From assembly GCF_015666175.1 (NCBI RefSeq), contig NZ_JADPIE010000002.1, positions 186,001-250,000 of the forward strand: a stretch of 64,000 nt of DNA. The letters run 5' to 3'. Source of the stretch: Halonatronomonas betaini. GTDB lineage: Bacteria > Bacillota > Halanaerobiia > Halanaerobiales > Halarsenatibacteraceae. This document shows positions 1-6,715 of this stretch, piece by piece (position 1 is the first letter of the stretch; each line of letters opens with the position of its first letter). The notes beneath the pieces were generated by a model. It saw only the letters and a program-made list of their open reading frames with translations, did not search any database and was not told the origin of the DNA. Both the position numbers and the translations under genes were made by a program.

Positions 1-1430
1 TATTAGTCTCCTTTTCTCTGGCTATGACTGCCTGTGATGGTTTAGATGATGGTGTGACCGTTGACGATGATAATGTTTCAGAATATGAAATATTGGTTTA
101 TGATGAGACCAATGATGAACCGATTGAAGGTGCAGATATAAGTCTTGGAACTAATACTGATGAAACTGACTCAAAAGGGGTTGCTACCTTTGAGGATATT
201 GAAGAAGGGGAGAATGAATTAGTTATAGATGCTCCTGCTTACGAAGATTATAGTGAATATGTTGAAGTCAGCGAGGAGACATCTCCCCATTCTACATATC
301 TTGAATTAGAAATTGAGCTCGCAGACTTACCCAGAAGTATGGTGGATGAGGGGCCGGAGTCTACTGGTCTTTCTCTAGGAAATACTGTGATTGCACAGGA
401 TATTTATGATAGAGATGTTGGATATATGGTTCTGAAATCTACTGCTAATCTTTATCTTAATTTACTTGATGAATATAATGACTGGATAGAGAATAAGATT
501 AATGAAATAATGAGAGCTGATAGAGATACTGGAATTGATCTGGATATGATTGTTGGCGGAGAATATCAGGAGGAATGGAGTTACACTTGCAGCGATGACA
601 ATGAACTAAATAGAGAAATGCTGGGGGTCTTAACTGACGAAAGTGAGCATGAAATAAATGAAGGGGATAATGATAGTGATTATTATGAAAATAAATATAA
701 AATAGAAATAGATATTGAAAATGAAGAAAATAAAAAAGGTGAGCTTTATTTCAGTGATGATTATACCAGATATAATTATTTAGAGGAAACTGAACTACAT
801 ATTCCTCAAAATGGTGAGGTTGTTGTGGTAGATGCTCATTTTCAGGTTATTCATGATGAAGTTGAAAGATTTACTGTCATTTCATTTAATGTAAATGATA
901 ATGTTTACTTTAATGATGATGATTATTTTTCAATGGAAATGAACTTATTTGCAAATATTCAGGAGAATGGAGATGAAAAAACTGTAGAGTTTATTTATAA
1001 TGAAAAAGATGATCATGAGAAAGATGAGGGTATTACAGCGAATTATGTTACAAAGTTAGCAGGTATTGAAGCTGATGATAATTTGACTGTTGGTTTAAAT
1101 ACCTGGTTTGGAAAAATCGGCGATGACAATCCTGGCTATGCGATGAATTTTGTACTTGGAGAAAATGAAGCAGATGAGATCTCTGATATAACTTCAGGAG
1201 AAATTAATGATCTGGTGATCTACGGTTTTGTTGATGATATTGATTCTTTCCCAAATGAAAAAAATGATAGTCCGGAACATGATTTTTACAGTGAAGAATC
1301 GTTTATAGACGAGGAAGGTTATCCAGACCAGGAGCAGGTGGATGAGATTTCAGAAAGTATGAATTATGATATAAATGCTAGTGATTTTGGTAATCCATCT
1401 GCTTTAATTGAGGAAATGGGATTATATTAA
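1..1430 (+). CDS. Acidic surface lipoprotein, 5' end outside window
   Basis: The reading frame is open from base 3, so the first ATG at 24 is probably not the true start. The residues just before it read LVSFSLAMTAC, which looks like the end of a lipoprotein signal peptide with the lipidated Cys at the fourth residue after that ATG. The mature protein is extremely rich in Asp and Glu. Its first ~75 residues resemble a carboxypeptidase-regulatory-like (CarboxypepD_reg) beta-sandwich with the pattern of an 'IEGADISLG... GVATFEDIEEGE' module. The remainder is not recognised. Likely a membrane-anchored, outward-facing protein of a salt-adapted cell. Function unknown; the domain call is moderately sure, the lipoprotein call good. 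Confidence 0.6.
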   Translation, partial: LVSFSLAMTACDGLDDGVTVDDDNVSEYEILVYDETNDEPIEGADISLGTNTDETDSKGVATFEDIEEGENELVIDAPAYEDYSEYVEVSEETSPHSTYLELEIELADLPRSMVDEGPESTGLSLGNTVIAQDIYDRDVGYMVLKSTANLYLNLLDEYNDWIENKINEIMRADRDTGIDLDMIVGGEYQEEWSYTCSDDNELNREMLGVLTDESEHEINEGDNDSDYYENKYKIEIDIENEENKKGELYFSDDYTRYNYLEETELHIPQNGEVVVVDAHFQVIHDEVERFTVISFNVNDNVYFNDDDYFSMEMNLFANIQENGDEKTVEFIYNEKDDHEKDEGITANYVTKLAGIEADDNLTVGLNTWFGKIGDDNPGYAMNFVLGENEADEISDITSGEINDLVIYGFVDDIDSFPNEKNDSPEHDFYSEESFIDEEGYPDQEQVDEISESMNYDINASDFGNPSALIEEMGLY

Positions 1431-1443
1431 GATAGAATTTAAG

Positions 1444-1480
1444 ACCCCACCAGTTCAAATCTTTTAAAGCTGGTGGGGTT
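1444..1480. terminator. Hairpin between convergent genes
   Basis: ACCCCACCAG and CTGGTGGGGT form a 10-bp GC-rich stem around a 17-nt loop, directly after the stop of the acidic lipoprotein and before the stop of the convergent small gene. The T-tract is poor on both sides, so it may act as a bidirectional terminator or only as an mRNA end stabiliser. Confidence 0.55.
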
Positions 1481-1482
1481 AG

Positions 1483-1752
1483 CTATATTTTCAATCTATA
1501 TCTTCTTTCACCGATCTTTTCGAGTTTGGAATTCCTTGATTTTATCATCATTTTATAAAGTAATAGTCTCTTTTCAGGGTCTCTATGCCTGGGGCCGCTG
1601 CGATAGCTGTTTTGAGCTGAGCTATTAGATGCTTTTGTATCAGTCTGTGATTTGTTCTGGCTGTTTGCTTCCAGGTAGTCTCTAACTTTAAGCATTTTAG
1701 CTCTTTTTTGACTGCGAGTTTTTCTATATCCATCTAAAGTTATTTTTGCCAT
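1483..1752 (-). CDS. Small basic hypothetical protein
   Basis: An 89-residue protein rich in Lys, Arg, Ser and Asn, in strong contrast to the acidic proteins around it; it could bind nucleic acid but no known fold is recognised. There are two in-frame ATGs six bases apart (1758 and 1752). The purine-rich GGGGG ribosome site (1761-1765) lies 8 nt from the ATG at 1752 but only 2 nt from the one at 1758, so the inner start (MAKITLDGYRK) is chosen. It ends in TAG. It lies downstream of the GerW gene on the same strand but is separated from it by a terminator-like hairpin, so it is probably its own unit. An unconserved chance ORF cannot be excluded, although the ribosome site is good. Confidence 0.5.
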   Translation of the reverse strand: MAKITLDGYRKTRSQKRAKMLKVRDYLEANSQNKSQTDTKASNSSAQNSYRSGPRHRDPEKRLLLYKMMIKSRNSKLEKIGERRYRLKI

Positions 1753-1827
1753 CGCCATCTCCCCCTTTGTAACTTTAATTTTAGCATAATAATATTTCTT
1801 TTAGAAACTTAACGGATTTGTAAATGG

Positions 1828-1855
1828 AAAGAGCCTGGCCAGGCCCAGACTCTTT
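1828..1855 (-). terminator. Terminator after gerW
   Basis: AAAGAG-C-CTGG pairs with CCAG-A-CTCTTT across a six-base loop with a single C-A mismatch. It follows the stop of the GerW gene on the minus strand by a few bases. Confidence 0.6.
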
Positions 1856-1860
1856 GTTGG

Positions 1861-2265
1861 TTATTCTTCTTCTGCTTCTTCTGGTTCAGTTTCGGTGGCT
1901 GCTTCTTTTTGAGCCTTAGCAGCTTTGGCCATTCCTTCAACTTTTTCTAGTAGTTCTGGCATCATTTCAAATAATTTATCCAGTGATCTTTTGCCATCTA
2001 ATTTTACCAGGTCAACTTTGTCGCCTTTAACTACAAGAATTGCATCTGGAGAGATTCTGCAGCCAAGGCCGCCACCGCCGCCTTCGCTTTTATTACTTTC
2101 TTTATTTTCTTCGCCTATGCCGCCGCCCATGCCAAATGAAGCTGTTACTATTGGAATTAGTTTAATATTGCCGAGATCCATTGGTTCGCCGATTACTGTT
2201 TCTGTCTTGAGGAATTTGTCCAGTTTGTTATACATTGTTTCTAAAACATTTTGAGTCATTGCCAT
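1861..2265 (-). CDS. gerW: GerW/YtfJ family sporulation protein
   Basis: A 134-residue member of the YtfJ (GerW) family, known in Bacillus as a forespore protein needed for normal germination. Family hallmarks are visible: VIGEPMDLGNIKLIPIV near residues 24-40, then the Gly-rich FGMGGGIG and GGGGGLGCRISP patches, followed by the AILVVKGDKVDLVKL strand and an acidic helical tail (EPEEAEEE). The length is typical. The start has a GGGGG ribosome site 8 nt upstream. It follows a 38-residue membrane peptide gene by 19 nt, so the two are probably co-transcribed. Presence of this family supports an endospore-forming ancestry of the host. Confidence 0.88.
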   Translation of the reverse strand: MAMTQNVLETMYNKLDKFLKTETVIGEPMDLGNIKLIPIVTASFGMGGGIGEENKESNKSEGGGGGLGCRISPDAILVVKGDKVDLVKLDGKRSLDKLFEMMPELLEKVEGMAKAAKAQKEAATETEPEEAEEE

Positions 2266-2284
2266 TTTTAAAACCCCCTATTTT

Positions 2285-2401
2285 TTATTGACTTTCTTTT
2301 TTAGCCTGATATTTTCTATAGAGATAAAGAGCCAGGAGTCCACCGGTAATTGCAGGTACATAGTTTAGAAATCTATTGATTATTAAAGGTAATCCATCCA
2401 T
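2285..2401 (-). CDS. 38-residue single-span membrane peptide
   Basis: A short frame just upstream of gerW: MDGLPLIINRFLNYVPAITG, then a hydrophobic stretch ending GGLLALYLYR and a basic tail (KYQAKKESQ). A GGGG ribosome site sits 7-10 nt before the ATG, and the stop (TAA) is 19 nt before the GerW start. One transmembrane helix (about residues 12-30) with a positive C-terminus is predicted by eye. Too short for routine gene callers. In other spore formers a membrane protein of unknown function (YtfI/DUF2953) often precedes YtfJ; this peptide occupies that place but is far shorter and not clearly related. Function unknown. Confidence 0.6.
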   Translation of the reverse strand: MDGLPLIINRFLNYVPAITGGLLALYLYRKYQAKKESQ

Positions 2402-2513
2402 TAAATTCCCCCTTATAAATTGAAATTTCCCAATGATTTATACTAACTTTCATTTATATTTGATAAAGCCATTAACCCAGGTTATTTAGTCTGGGCCAAA
2501 GGCATGAATCCTG

Positions 2514-3872
2514 CTATTTTGATTTGATTGTTGCAAGTATTTCTGGATAATCTTTATTTATATCGATTTCCTGGTCAGGAATGACGCCACTACTTGTTTC
2601 CTGGCCACCTGGCCGGACGAAATATTTATAGGATGACCGGCCCTGGAGGCTGGTATTGGGCAGCTCGAAGAAGAAAGAGTCGCCATAACTGGTTGGTAAT
2701 CCTCCTGTCTCCTGGCCTACTATCCGGGCTGCTTCATAATCCTGGCAGAGGGCTGCAAAGTCTGCTGCAGCTGAAAAAGTCGCTGGACCTACCAGTAGAT
2801 ATGTCTGGCCTGAAAAACGATAATCATTTTCTGGCGGATGAGTTAAGCCTGGTTCGGATTTATAGATGTCATCTCCTCTGATAAGATTTAAAAATCTATA
2901 ATAAATCTGGCTGTGCCAGGGTTGATGTCTGGCAAGTACAGGTCTGGAATAGCGGGTATCGACCCTGGAAAATGAGCGATAGGGCGTATCAGTTAAATAG
3001 TGGAAGACTTCGTTGAACTGATAGGTTGAGCCGCCGCCATTATTTCTCATATCTATTAAAAGATGGTTGATTTCTTGCTCTTTGATCTCTTTAAAGGACT
3101 CCTCTAAAAAGTTGAAATAGTCTTCGTTCATCTCAACAGGGACTGAATTTATTACTAGCAGGGCAGTCTCAGCTGATATGAAATCCAGTTTATAGGGCTG
3201 CTCTGCTGTGCGGGCTGGTAGTTGATCTTCCTGCAATCCCTGGAGGGTTACAGTCTCTTCTCTTTCTCCTGGTGCTCTGTATTTTATTGCAAATGGGCCT
3301 TCGATATCAAATAGTGCCCAGAGTAAGCGGCTGAAGTTATTTGACATAAGTCTTGCTCCGAATACTTTGCTTTCGTAACTGAGGACAGCTAGCATATCAT
3401 TTTTAATTCTCTCTGCCAGGATGCCGTTAATGGCCAGAAGCTGTGAGCCTTCAGGAAGTTTTTCTTCGGTCAGGATATTTTTTAAGGTTAAAACTTCATC
3501 TTCCAGCTCCACTCTTAGTGGAAAAATGGTTCCACCGACTGCCAGGTAATCATTCCACTTATCCTGTGGAAAGAATACCTGAGTATGGCCATCCCTGAAT
3601 AGGGCAGCCAGAGAAGCCAGTTTTTGATAGGCTTCTAGCAGTGTGTACTCGTCTTTTTCGTATAGCTGAGCTATTAGATCTCTCTGAAAAGGTTCGACTA
3701 CTTCTTTAGAAGTTGTATGATAAATATTGGGATGGACTTCTTCTAAAAGCTCCCTCATATAAAGAAGATCGGCTTCTATCTCTTCAGGCGATATGGCCTG
3801 GGCTGAAATAGAAAATAGGATAAGGCCAGCGATTAATATGAGTAATGCTTTTTTAAGGATATTCTTTCTCAT
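2514..3872 (-). CDS. Exported S41-type peptidase
   Basis: A 452-residue protein with an N-terminal signal peptide or anchor (residues 1-26, ending ISAQA) followed by an N-terminal helical region and a C-terminal S41 (tail-specific protease-like) domain. The S41 strand LIDMRNNGGGS lies at 272-282, and the nucleophile is probably Ser367 in the motif PATFSAAADFA; QETGGLPTSYGD at ~387-398 matches the conserved segment after the nucleophile. No clear PDZ domain is seen. It would cleave peptides outside the membrane. The ribosome site GAGGTG precedes the ATG. It is a single-gene unit; ends with TAG. A related but broken gene lies at 21.3-22.8 kb. Substrate unknown. Confidence 0.8.
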   Translation of the reverse strand: MRKNILKKALLILIAGLILFSISAQAISPEEIEADLLYMRELLEEVHPNIYHTTSKEVVEPFQRDLIAQLYEKDEYTLLEAYQKLASLAALFRDGHTQVFFPQDKWNDYLAVGGTIFPLRVELEDEVLTLKNILTEEKLPEGSQLLAINGILAERIKNDMLAVLSYESKVFGARLMSNNFSRLLWALFDIEGPFAIKYRAPGEREETVTLQGLQEDQLPARTAEQPYKLDFISAETALLVINSVPVEMNEDYFNFLEESFKEIKEQEINHLLIDMRNNGGGSTYQFNEVFHYLTDTPYRSFSRVDTRYSRPVLARHQPWHSQIYYRFLNLIRGDDIYKSEPGLTHPPENDYRFSGQTYLLVGPATFSAAADFAALCQDYEAARIVGQETGGLPTSYGDSFFFELPNTSLQGRSSYKYFVRPGGQETSSGVIPDQEIDINKDYPEILATIKSK

Positions 3873-4046
3873 TATTGGACACCTCGAAATAATCAGTTGT
3901 GCTGGAGGACAAAATAATTATTGTCTTCACATGTTACTTTATATTATACTTGCAAAGATTAAATATGTCAATCTAAATATTAATTTTATTTAATTATAAT
4001 CGCGATGATTTAAGAATATTATATTTACATTCTGATAAATTTAAAA

Positions 4047-4097
4047 CCAGACTGGCTGCTGTTGCTAGGAATTAATGGCTGCAGCAGGTCTGGCTGA
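4047..4097 (-). terminator. Terminator after arsR-type gene
   Basis: CCAGACCTGCTGC and GCAGCCAGTCTGG form an imperfect stem on the minus strand, followed by TTTTAAAT. It sits about 10 nt beyond the stop of the ArsR-type regulator. Confidence 0.6.
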
Positions 4098-4107
4098 AGT
4101 TACGAGC

Positions 4108-4404
4108 TTATAATTTATTATCTTTTGGATCTTCAAAGTATAAAAATTTCATGAATTCTTTAAAGTTGGCTTCTATGGTATTTTTATTAAGACTGTAATA
4201 ATGGGCCGGGGCTTCTACCCGCATTTTGACAACGCCCTGCATCTTTAATGTGTTTAGGTGTCTGGAGACTGTCGATGGATTGATCTGCATATGCCTGCCC
4301 AGGTTATCGACTGTCATCTCATGATTTTCGGCAAGCAGACGAAGGATTCTGTTCCTGGAATTATGGGAAAAACTCTTGAAGAAATAGGCGAATTTGTCAT
4401 GCAT
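4108..4404 (-). CDS. ArsR-family winged-helix repressor
   Basis: A 98-residue protein composed almost only of an ArsR/SmtB-type winged helix: FAYFFKSFSHNSRNRILRLL (helices 1-2), then the recognition part NLGRHMQINPSTVSRHLNTL (about residues 35-54) and the wing VVKMRVEAPAHYYSLN. The Cys-rich metal motif of ArsR/CadC (ELCVCDL) is absent and there is no Cys at all, so it probably senses something other than a thiol-bound metal or acts through other sites. It is transcribed divergently from the DUF192 membrane protein, and operator-like palindromes lie in the shared region. It probably represses that gene and perhaps itself. Confidence 0.82.
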   Translation of the reverse strand: MHDKFAYFFKSFSHNSRNRILRLLAENHEMTVDNLGRHMQINPSTVSRHLNTLKMQGVVKMRVEAPAHYYSLNKNTIEANFKEFMKFLYFEDPKDNKL

Positions 4405-4435
4405 AATTTATCTCTCCTTTTTAGAAAAAAAGTAG

Positions 4436-4464
4436 TTGACAGAATTGATATTTATAGTTATACT
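4436..4464 (+). promoter_or_regulatory. Sigma-A-type promoter of DUF192 gene
   Basis: TTGACA (4436-4441), a 17-nt spacer, and TATACT (4459-4464). Transcription would start near 4471, inside the first operator-like palindrome. Confidence 0.8.
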
Positions 4465-4473
4465 ATATATATT

Positions 4474-4509
4474 ATATGTGCATTTGTCAAGATATAAATA
4501 TGCGCATAT
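4474..4509. promoter_or_regulatory. Paired operator-like palindromes
   Basis: A perfect 12-bp palindrome ATATGCGCATAT at 4498-4509 and a near copy ATATGTGCATTT about 24 nt upstream (beginning near 4474), both just downstream of the -10 element. ATATGNNCATAT-type sites are typical for ArsR/SmtB repressors, so binding here would block the DUF192 gene. The assignment to the neighbouring ArsR protein is inferred from position. Confidence 0.6.
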
Positions 4510-4533
4510 GTAAATTAAAAAGGAGGGGTTTAG

Positions 4534-5073
4534 ATGGACGTCAAAACAATTAATGAAAAATTAGGTTTAAAAGGCAAAGTTATTGTTGTACTGGCTATTC
4601 TAGCTGTAGTTGTGGGAGGTTATTATGCAGTTACTGTTAGAAGTGACACCAGAATAACTAAAGCCCTCTCTGAAATGCCTCAAGGTCAGATTCAAATGAT
4701 TAATGATGTCGGCGAAACAATTACTCTTGATCTTAGAATTGCTGAAACTACTGACGCTAGAAATGCTGGTTTTAGAGGTGTTGGCTCAGAAGTAGTTAAT
4801 AATACTATCATTCTTTATAGATATACCAGAGATACTGTTGCTACTCATCTATTGGATAAGGTTAGGGTTCCCCTTGATCTTGCTTTCTTTACTGCTGATG
4901 GTGAATTGATTACTGTTGTTCAGACAGAGCAGGGTGCTTCTACTAGATATAGTGCAGGTTCCCGTGTACAGTATAGATATATTTTAATGACAGGCCAGGG
5001 TTTCTTTGAGAGAGCCGGGGTTTCTGCTGATGGCGAGGCCAGGCTGGTTATTGATTCTTTAAGCAGGCAGTAA
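4534..5073 (+). CDS. Membrane-anchored DUF192 protein
   Basis: A 179-residue protein with one N-terminal transmembrane helix (about residues 18-37) and an outward DUF192-like domain. The domain shows the family order: LRIAETTDARNAGFRG (compare 'VEIADTPEERARGLMGR'), then RVPLDLAFFTADGELITV, and YRYILMTGQGFFERAGVSADGEARL at the end. The family's role is unknown. The usual Trp-Met of 'FWMKNT' is replaced (ATHLLDKVRVPLD), so this is a divergent member. It has its own promoter, an AGGAGGGG ribosome site and a strong terminator, and faces an ArsR-type regulator, so its level appears to be actively switched. Confidence 0.7.
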   Translation: MDVKTINEKLGLKGKVIVVLAILAVVVGGYYAVTVRSDTRITKALSEMPQGQIQMINDVGETITLDLRIAETTDARNAGFRGVGSEVVNNTIILYRYTRDTVATHLLDKVRVPLDLAFFTADGELITVVQTEQGASTRYSAGSRVQYRYILMTGQGFFERAGVSADGEARLVIDSLSRQ

Positions 5074-5126
5074 TTTTATATTATAAAAATAAGTTTGTGC
5101 CTGTATAATATAATATTTAAATTTAA

Positions 5127-5160
5127 CTGGCTAGAGCTATTATTCCAGCCAGTCTTTTAT
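5127..5160 (+). terminator. Terminator of DUF192 gene
   Basis: ACTGGCT and AGCCAGT form a stem around a 14-nt loop, followed by CTTTTATTT. Confidence 0.7.
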
Positions 5161-5170
5161 TTCTAAGCAG

Positions 5171-5222
5171 AAAAAAGCCAGCCCGAAGGTTATTAAAATT
5201 GTTTGAAGGCTCCAGGCTGGCT
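5171..5222 (-). terminator. Terminator after yjiH-type gene
   Basis: On the minus strand AGCCAGCC pairs with GGGCTGGCT across a long loop and is followed by TTTTTT; it lies just downstream of the transporter stop codon. Confidence 0.7.
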
Positions 5223-5247
5223 AATATATATATGATATGAACTTAAG

Positions 5248-6693
5248 CTAGGTTAAAATATTGGCTGCCACCAGAATATGCATAATCGCCGCAATGATTG
5301 GGATCATGATAAGTGTTCTTAGAATGAAAAGGACAACTAATTGATGGAATCTAATCGGTATATCGCTAAACATATCCATCATCATTGGTCCGACTGCCGA
5401 GAAGAAGATCAGCTGGGAAATTGAAAGAACGGCAATAAAGAATTTAGCCGGCATTGAAGCCTCAACAACCATTAGGGCTGGAAGGAACATTTCGGTAATA
5501 CCGATAAGTGTTGCCGGTGCAAGCATCTCTGCATCTGGAACATTAAATAAGTTTAATAAGGGTACCATTGGCCGCCCAAGCCAGTCAAAGATCGGAGTAA
5601 ATTCAGCTATCAATATAGCAATTGTACCAACAGCCAAAATTGTCCCTATAATCAATGAAGCCAATTTTAATCCATCAATAAATCCTCTAAAGGCAACTTT
5701 AAAGAAGCCCTCTTCTTCCTTAACCTTTCTTATGGCTTCAGAAACTGCATACTGGAAGTAGTCTTTAACTGAACCTTTTATTGGCTTTTCAGGATCTGGT
5801 TCTACAACGTAATGGTCTGGAACCCTGGATAATGGAGGTATCCTTACTGTTACAATAGCTGCTACCAGCATACAGATTAGATAGGACAGGAAGATATATG
5901 GAAAGACATGGAGTAAATCCAGTGTTGCTGCAACTACTCCAACAAAACCGATACTAACTGTTGCAAAGCAGGTGGCATTGATAAATACATGGCGTTTGGA
6001 ATAGCCTCCCTCTCTGTATACCAGGTTTGTAACGTACATGCCGACAGAGTAAGATCCTATCCAGGAAGCCAGGGCATCAAGGGCTGCCCTACCTGGCACC
6101 TTAAATAATGGCTGCATCAAAGGCCTGGCAAGGGTACCTACAAATTCCAGGCCACCTAAGAGAACAAAGAGTGATAGGAAAATAGCGCCAATCGGAATGA
6201 TTACGGCTACAGAGAATGTCAGTGTTCCCCACATTAAACCGCCAATATCTGGCCTGTGGAGGACAGCTGGGCCAATATCAAAGAACATCATTATGGCCAT
6301 TGCCAGTCCTAAAATCCTTAATAACCAGAAGATTGGGCCTGATTCATAATAACTGGTAAATTCAGAGTCAAGCATTTTCTTTTCACGGTTTTTATTTAAG
6401 AGGGCTATAGTCGAAAAGAAAGCACTAATTAGAATTGAAATAAAGACATAAATTCCTACGGCGGAACCGAAATTACCTGTGATATAACTGACAACTATAT
6501 CAAAGGGTACTGTTGTTCTGCCATTGGAACTGACTGGAAATAGGAAAAATCCTATACCTATTACGAGGGCAATTGCAAAAACTAAAAATGGCTTCCATTC
6601 AAAATCCTGAAGTTCTAGCTCTTCTATAGGTTTTGGTTCCAGTTCTTTCTCAATCTCATAAATTTTCCCTTCTCCACCAGTCTGACTGCTCAT
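5248..6693 (-). CDS. YjiH-type Gate-domain transporter beside hutU
   Basis: A 481-residue integral membrane protein with about ten or eleven hydrophobic helices after a charged N-terminal tail (residues 1-30). It contains the nucleoside-recognition 'Gate' pattern and matches the YjiH family (segments YSVGMYVTNLVYREGGYSKR and PATLIGITEMFLPALMV). The family is annotated as transporters of unclear substrate. It begins 23 nt after the stop of urocanate hydratase and has a GGGAGG ribosome site, so both are in one transcript; this suggests transport of histidine, urocanate or a breakdown product. No hutH, hutI or hutG lies in the window. Ends in TAG. Confidence 0.75.
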   Translation of the reverse strand: MSSQTGGEGKIYEIEKELEPKPIEELELQDFEWKPFLVFAIALVIGIGFFLFPVSSNGRTTVPFDIVVSYITGNFGSAVGIYVFISILISAFFSTIALLNKNREKKMLDSEFTSYYESGPIFWLLRILGLAMAIMMFFDIGPAVLHRPDIGGLMWGTLTFSVAVIIPIGAIFLSLFVLLGGLEFVGTLARPLMQPLFKVPGRAALDALASWIGSYSVGMYVTNLVYREGGYSKRHVFINATCFATVSIGFVGVVAATLDLLHVFPYIFLSYLICMLVAAIVTVRIPPLSRVPDHYVVEPDPEKPIKGSVKDYFQYAVSEAIRKVKEEEGFFKVAFRGFIDGLKLASLIIGTILAVGTIAILIAEFTPIFDWLGRPMVPLLNLFNVPDAEMLAPATLIGITEMFLPALMVVEASMPAKFFIAVLSISQLIFFSAVGPMMMDMFSDIPIRFHQLVVLFILRTLIMIPIIAAIMHILVAANILT

Positions 6694-6715
6694 GATTTAA
6701 CCTCCCTGTTTTCTT

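Noticed and set aside
1925-2254. 109-residue frame opposite gerW
   Set aside because: It is the complement of a well-recognised gene, is Pro/Ser-rich as expected for a shadow, and has no ribosome site.
2466-2505. Terminator after the S41 gene at 2514
   Set aside because: CCCAG/CTGGG forms only a 5-bp stem with no T-tract, too weak to call.
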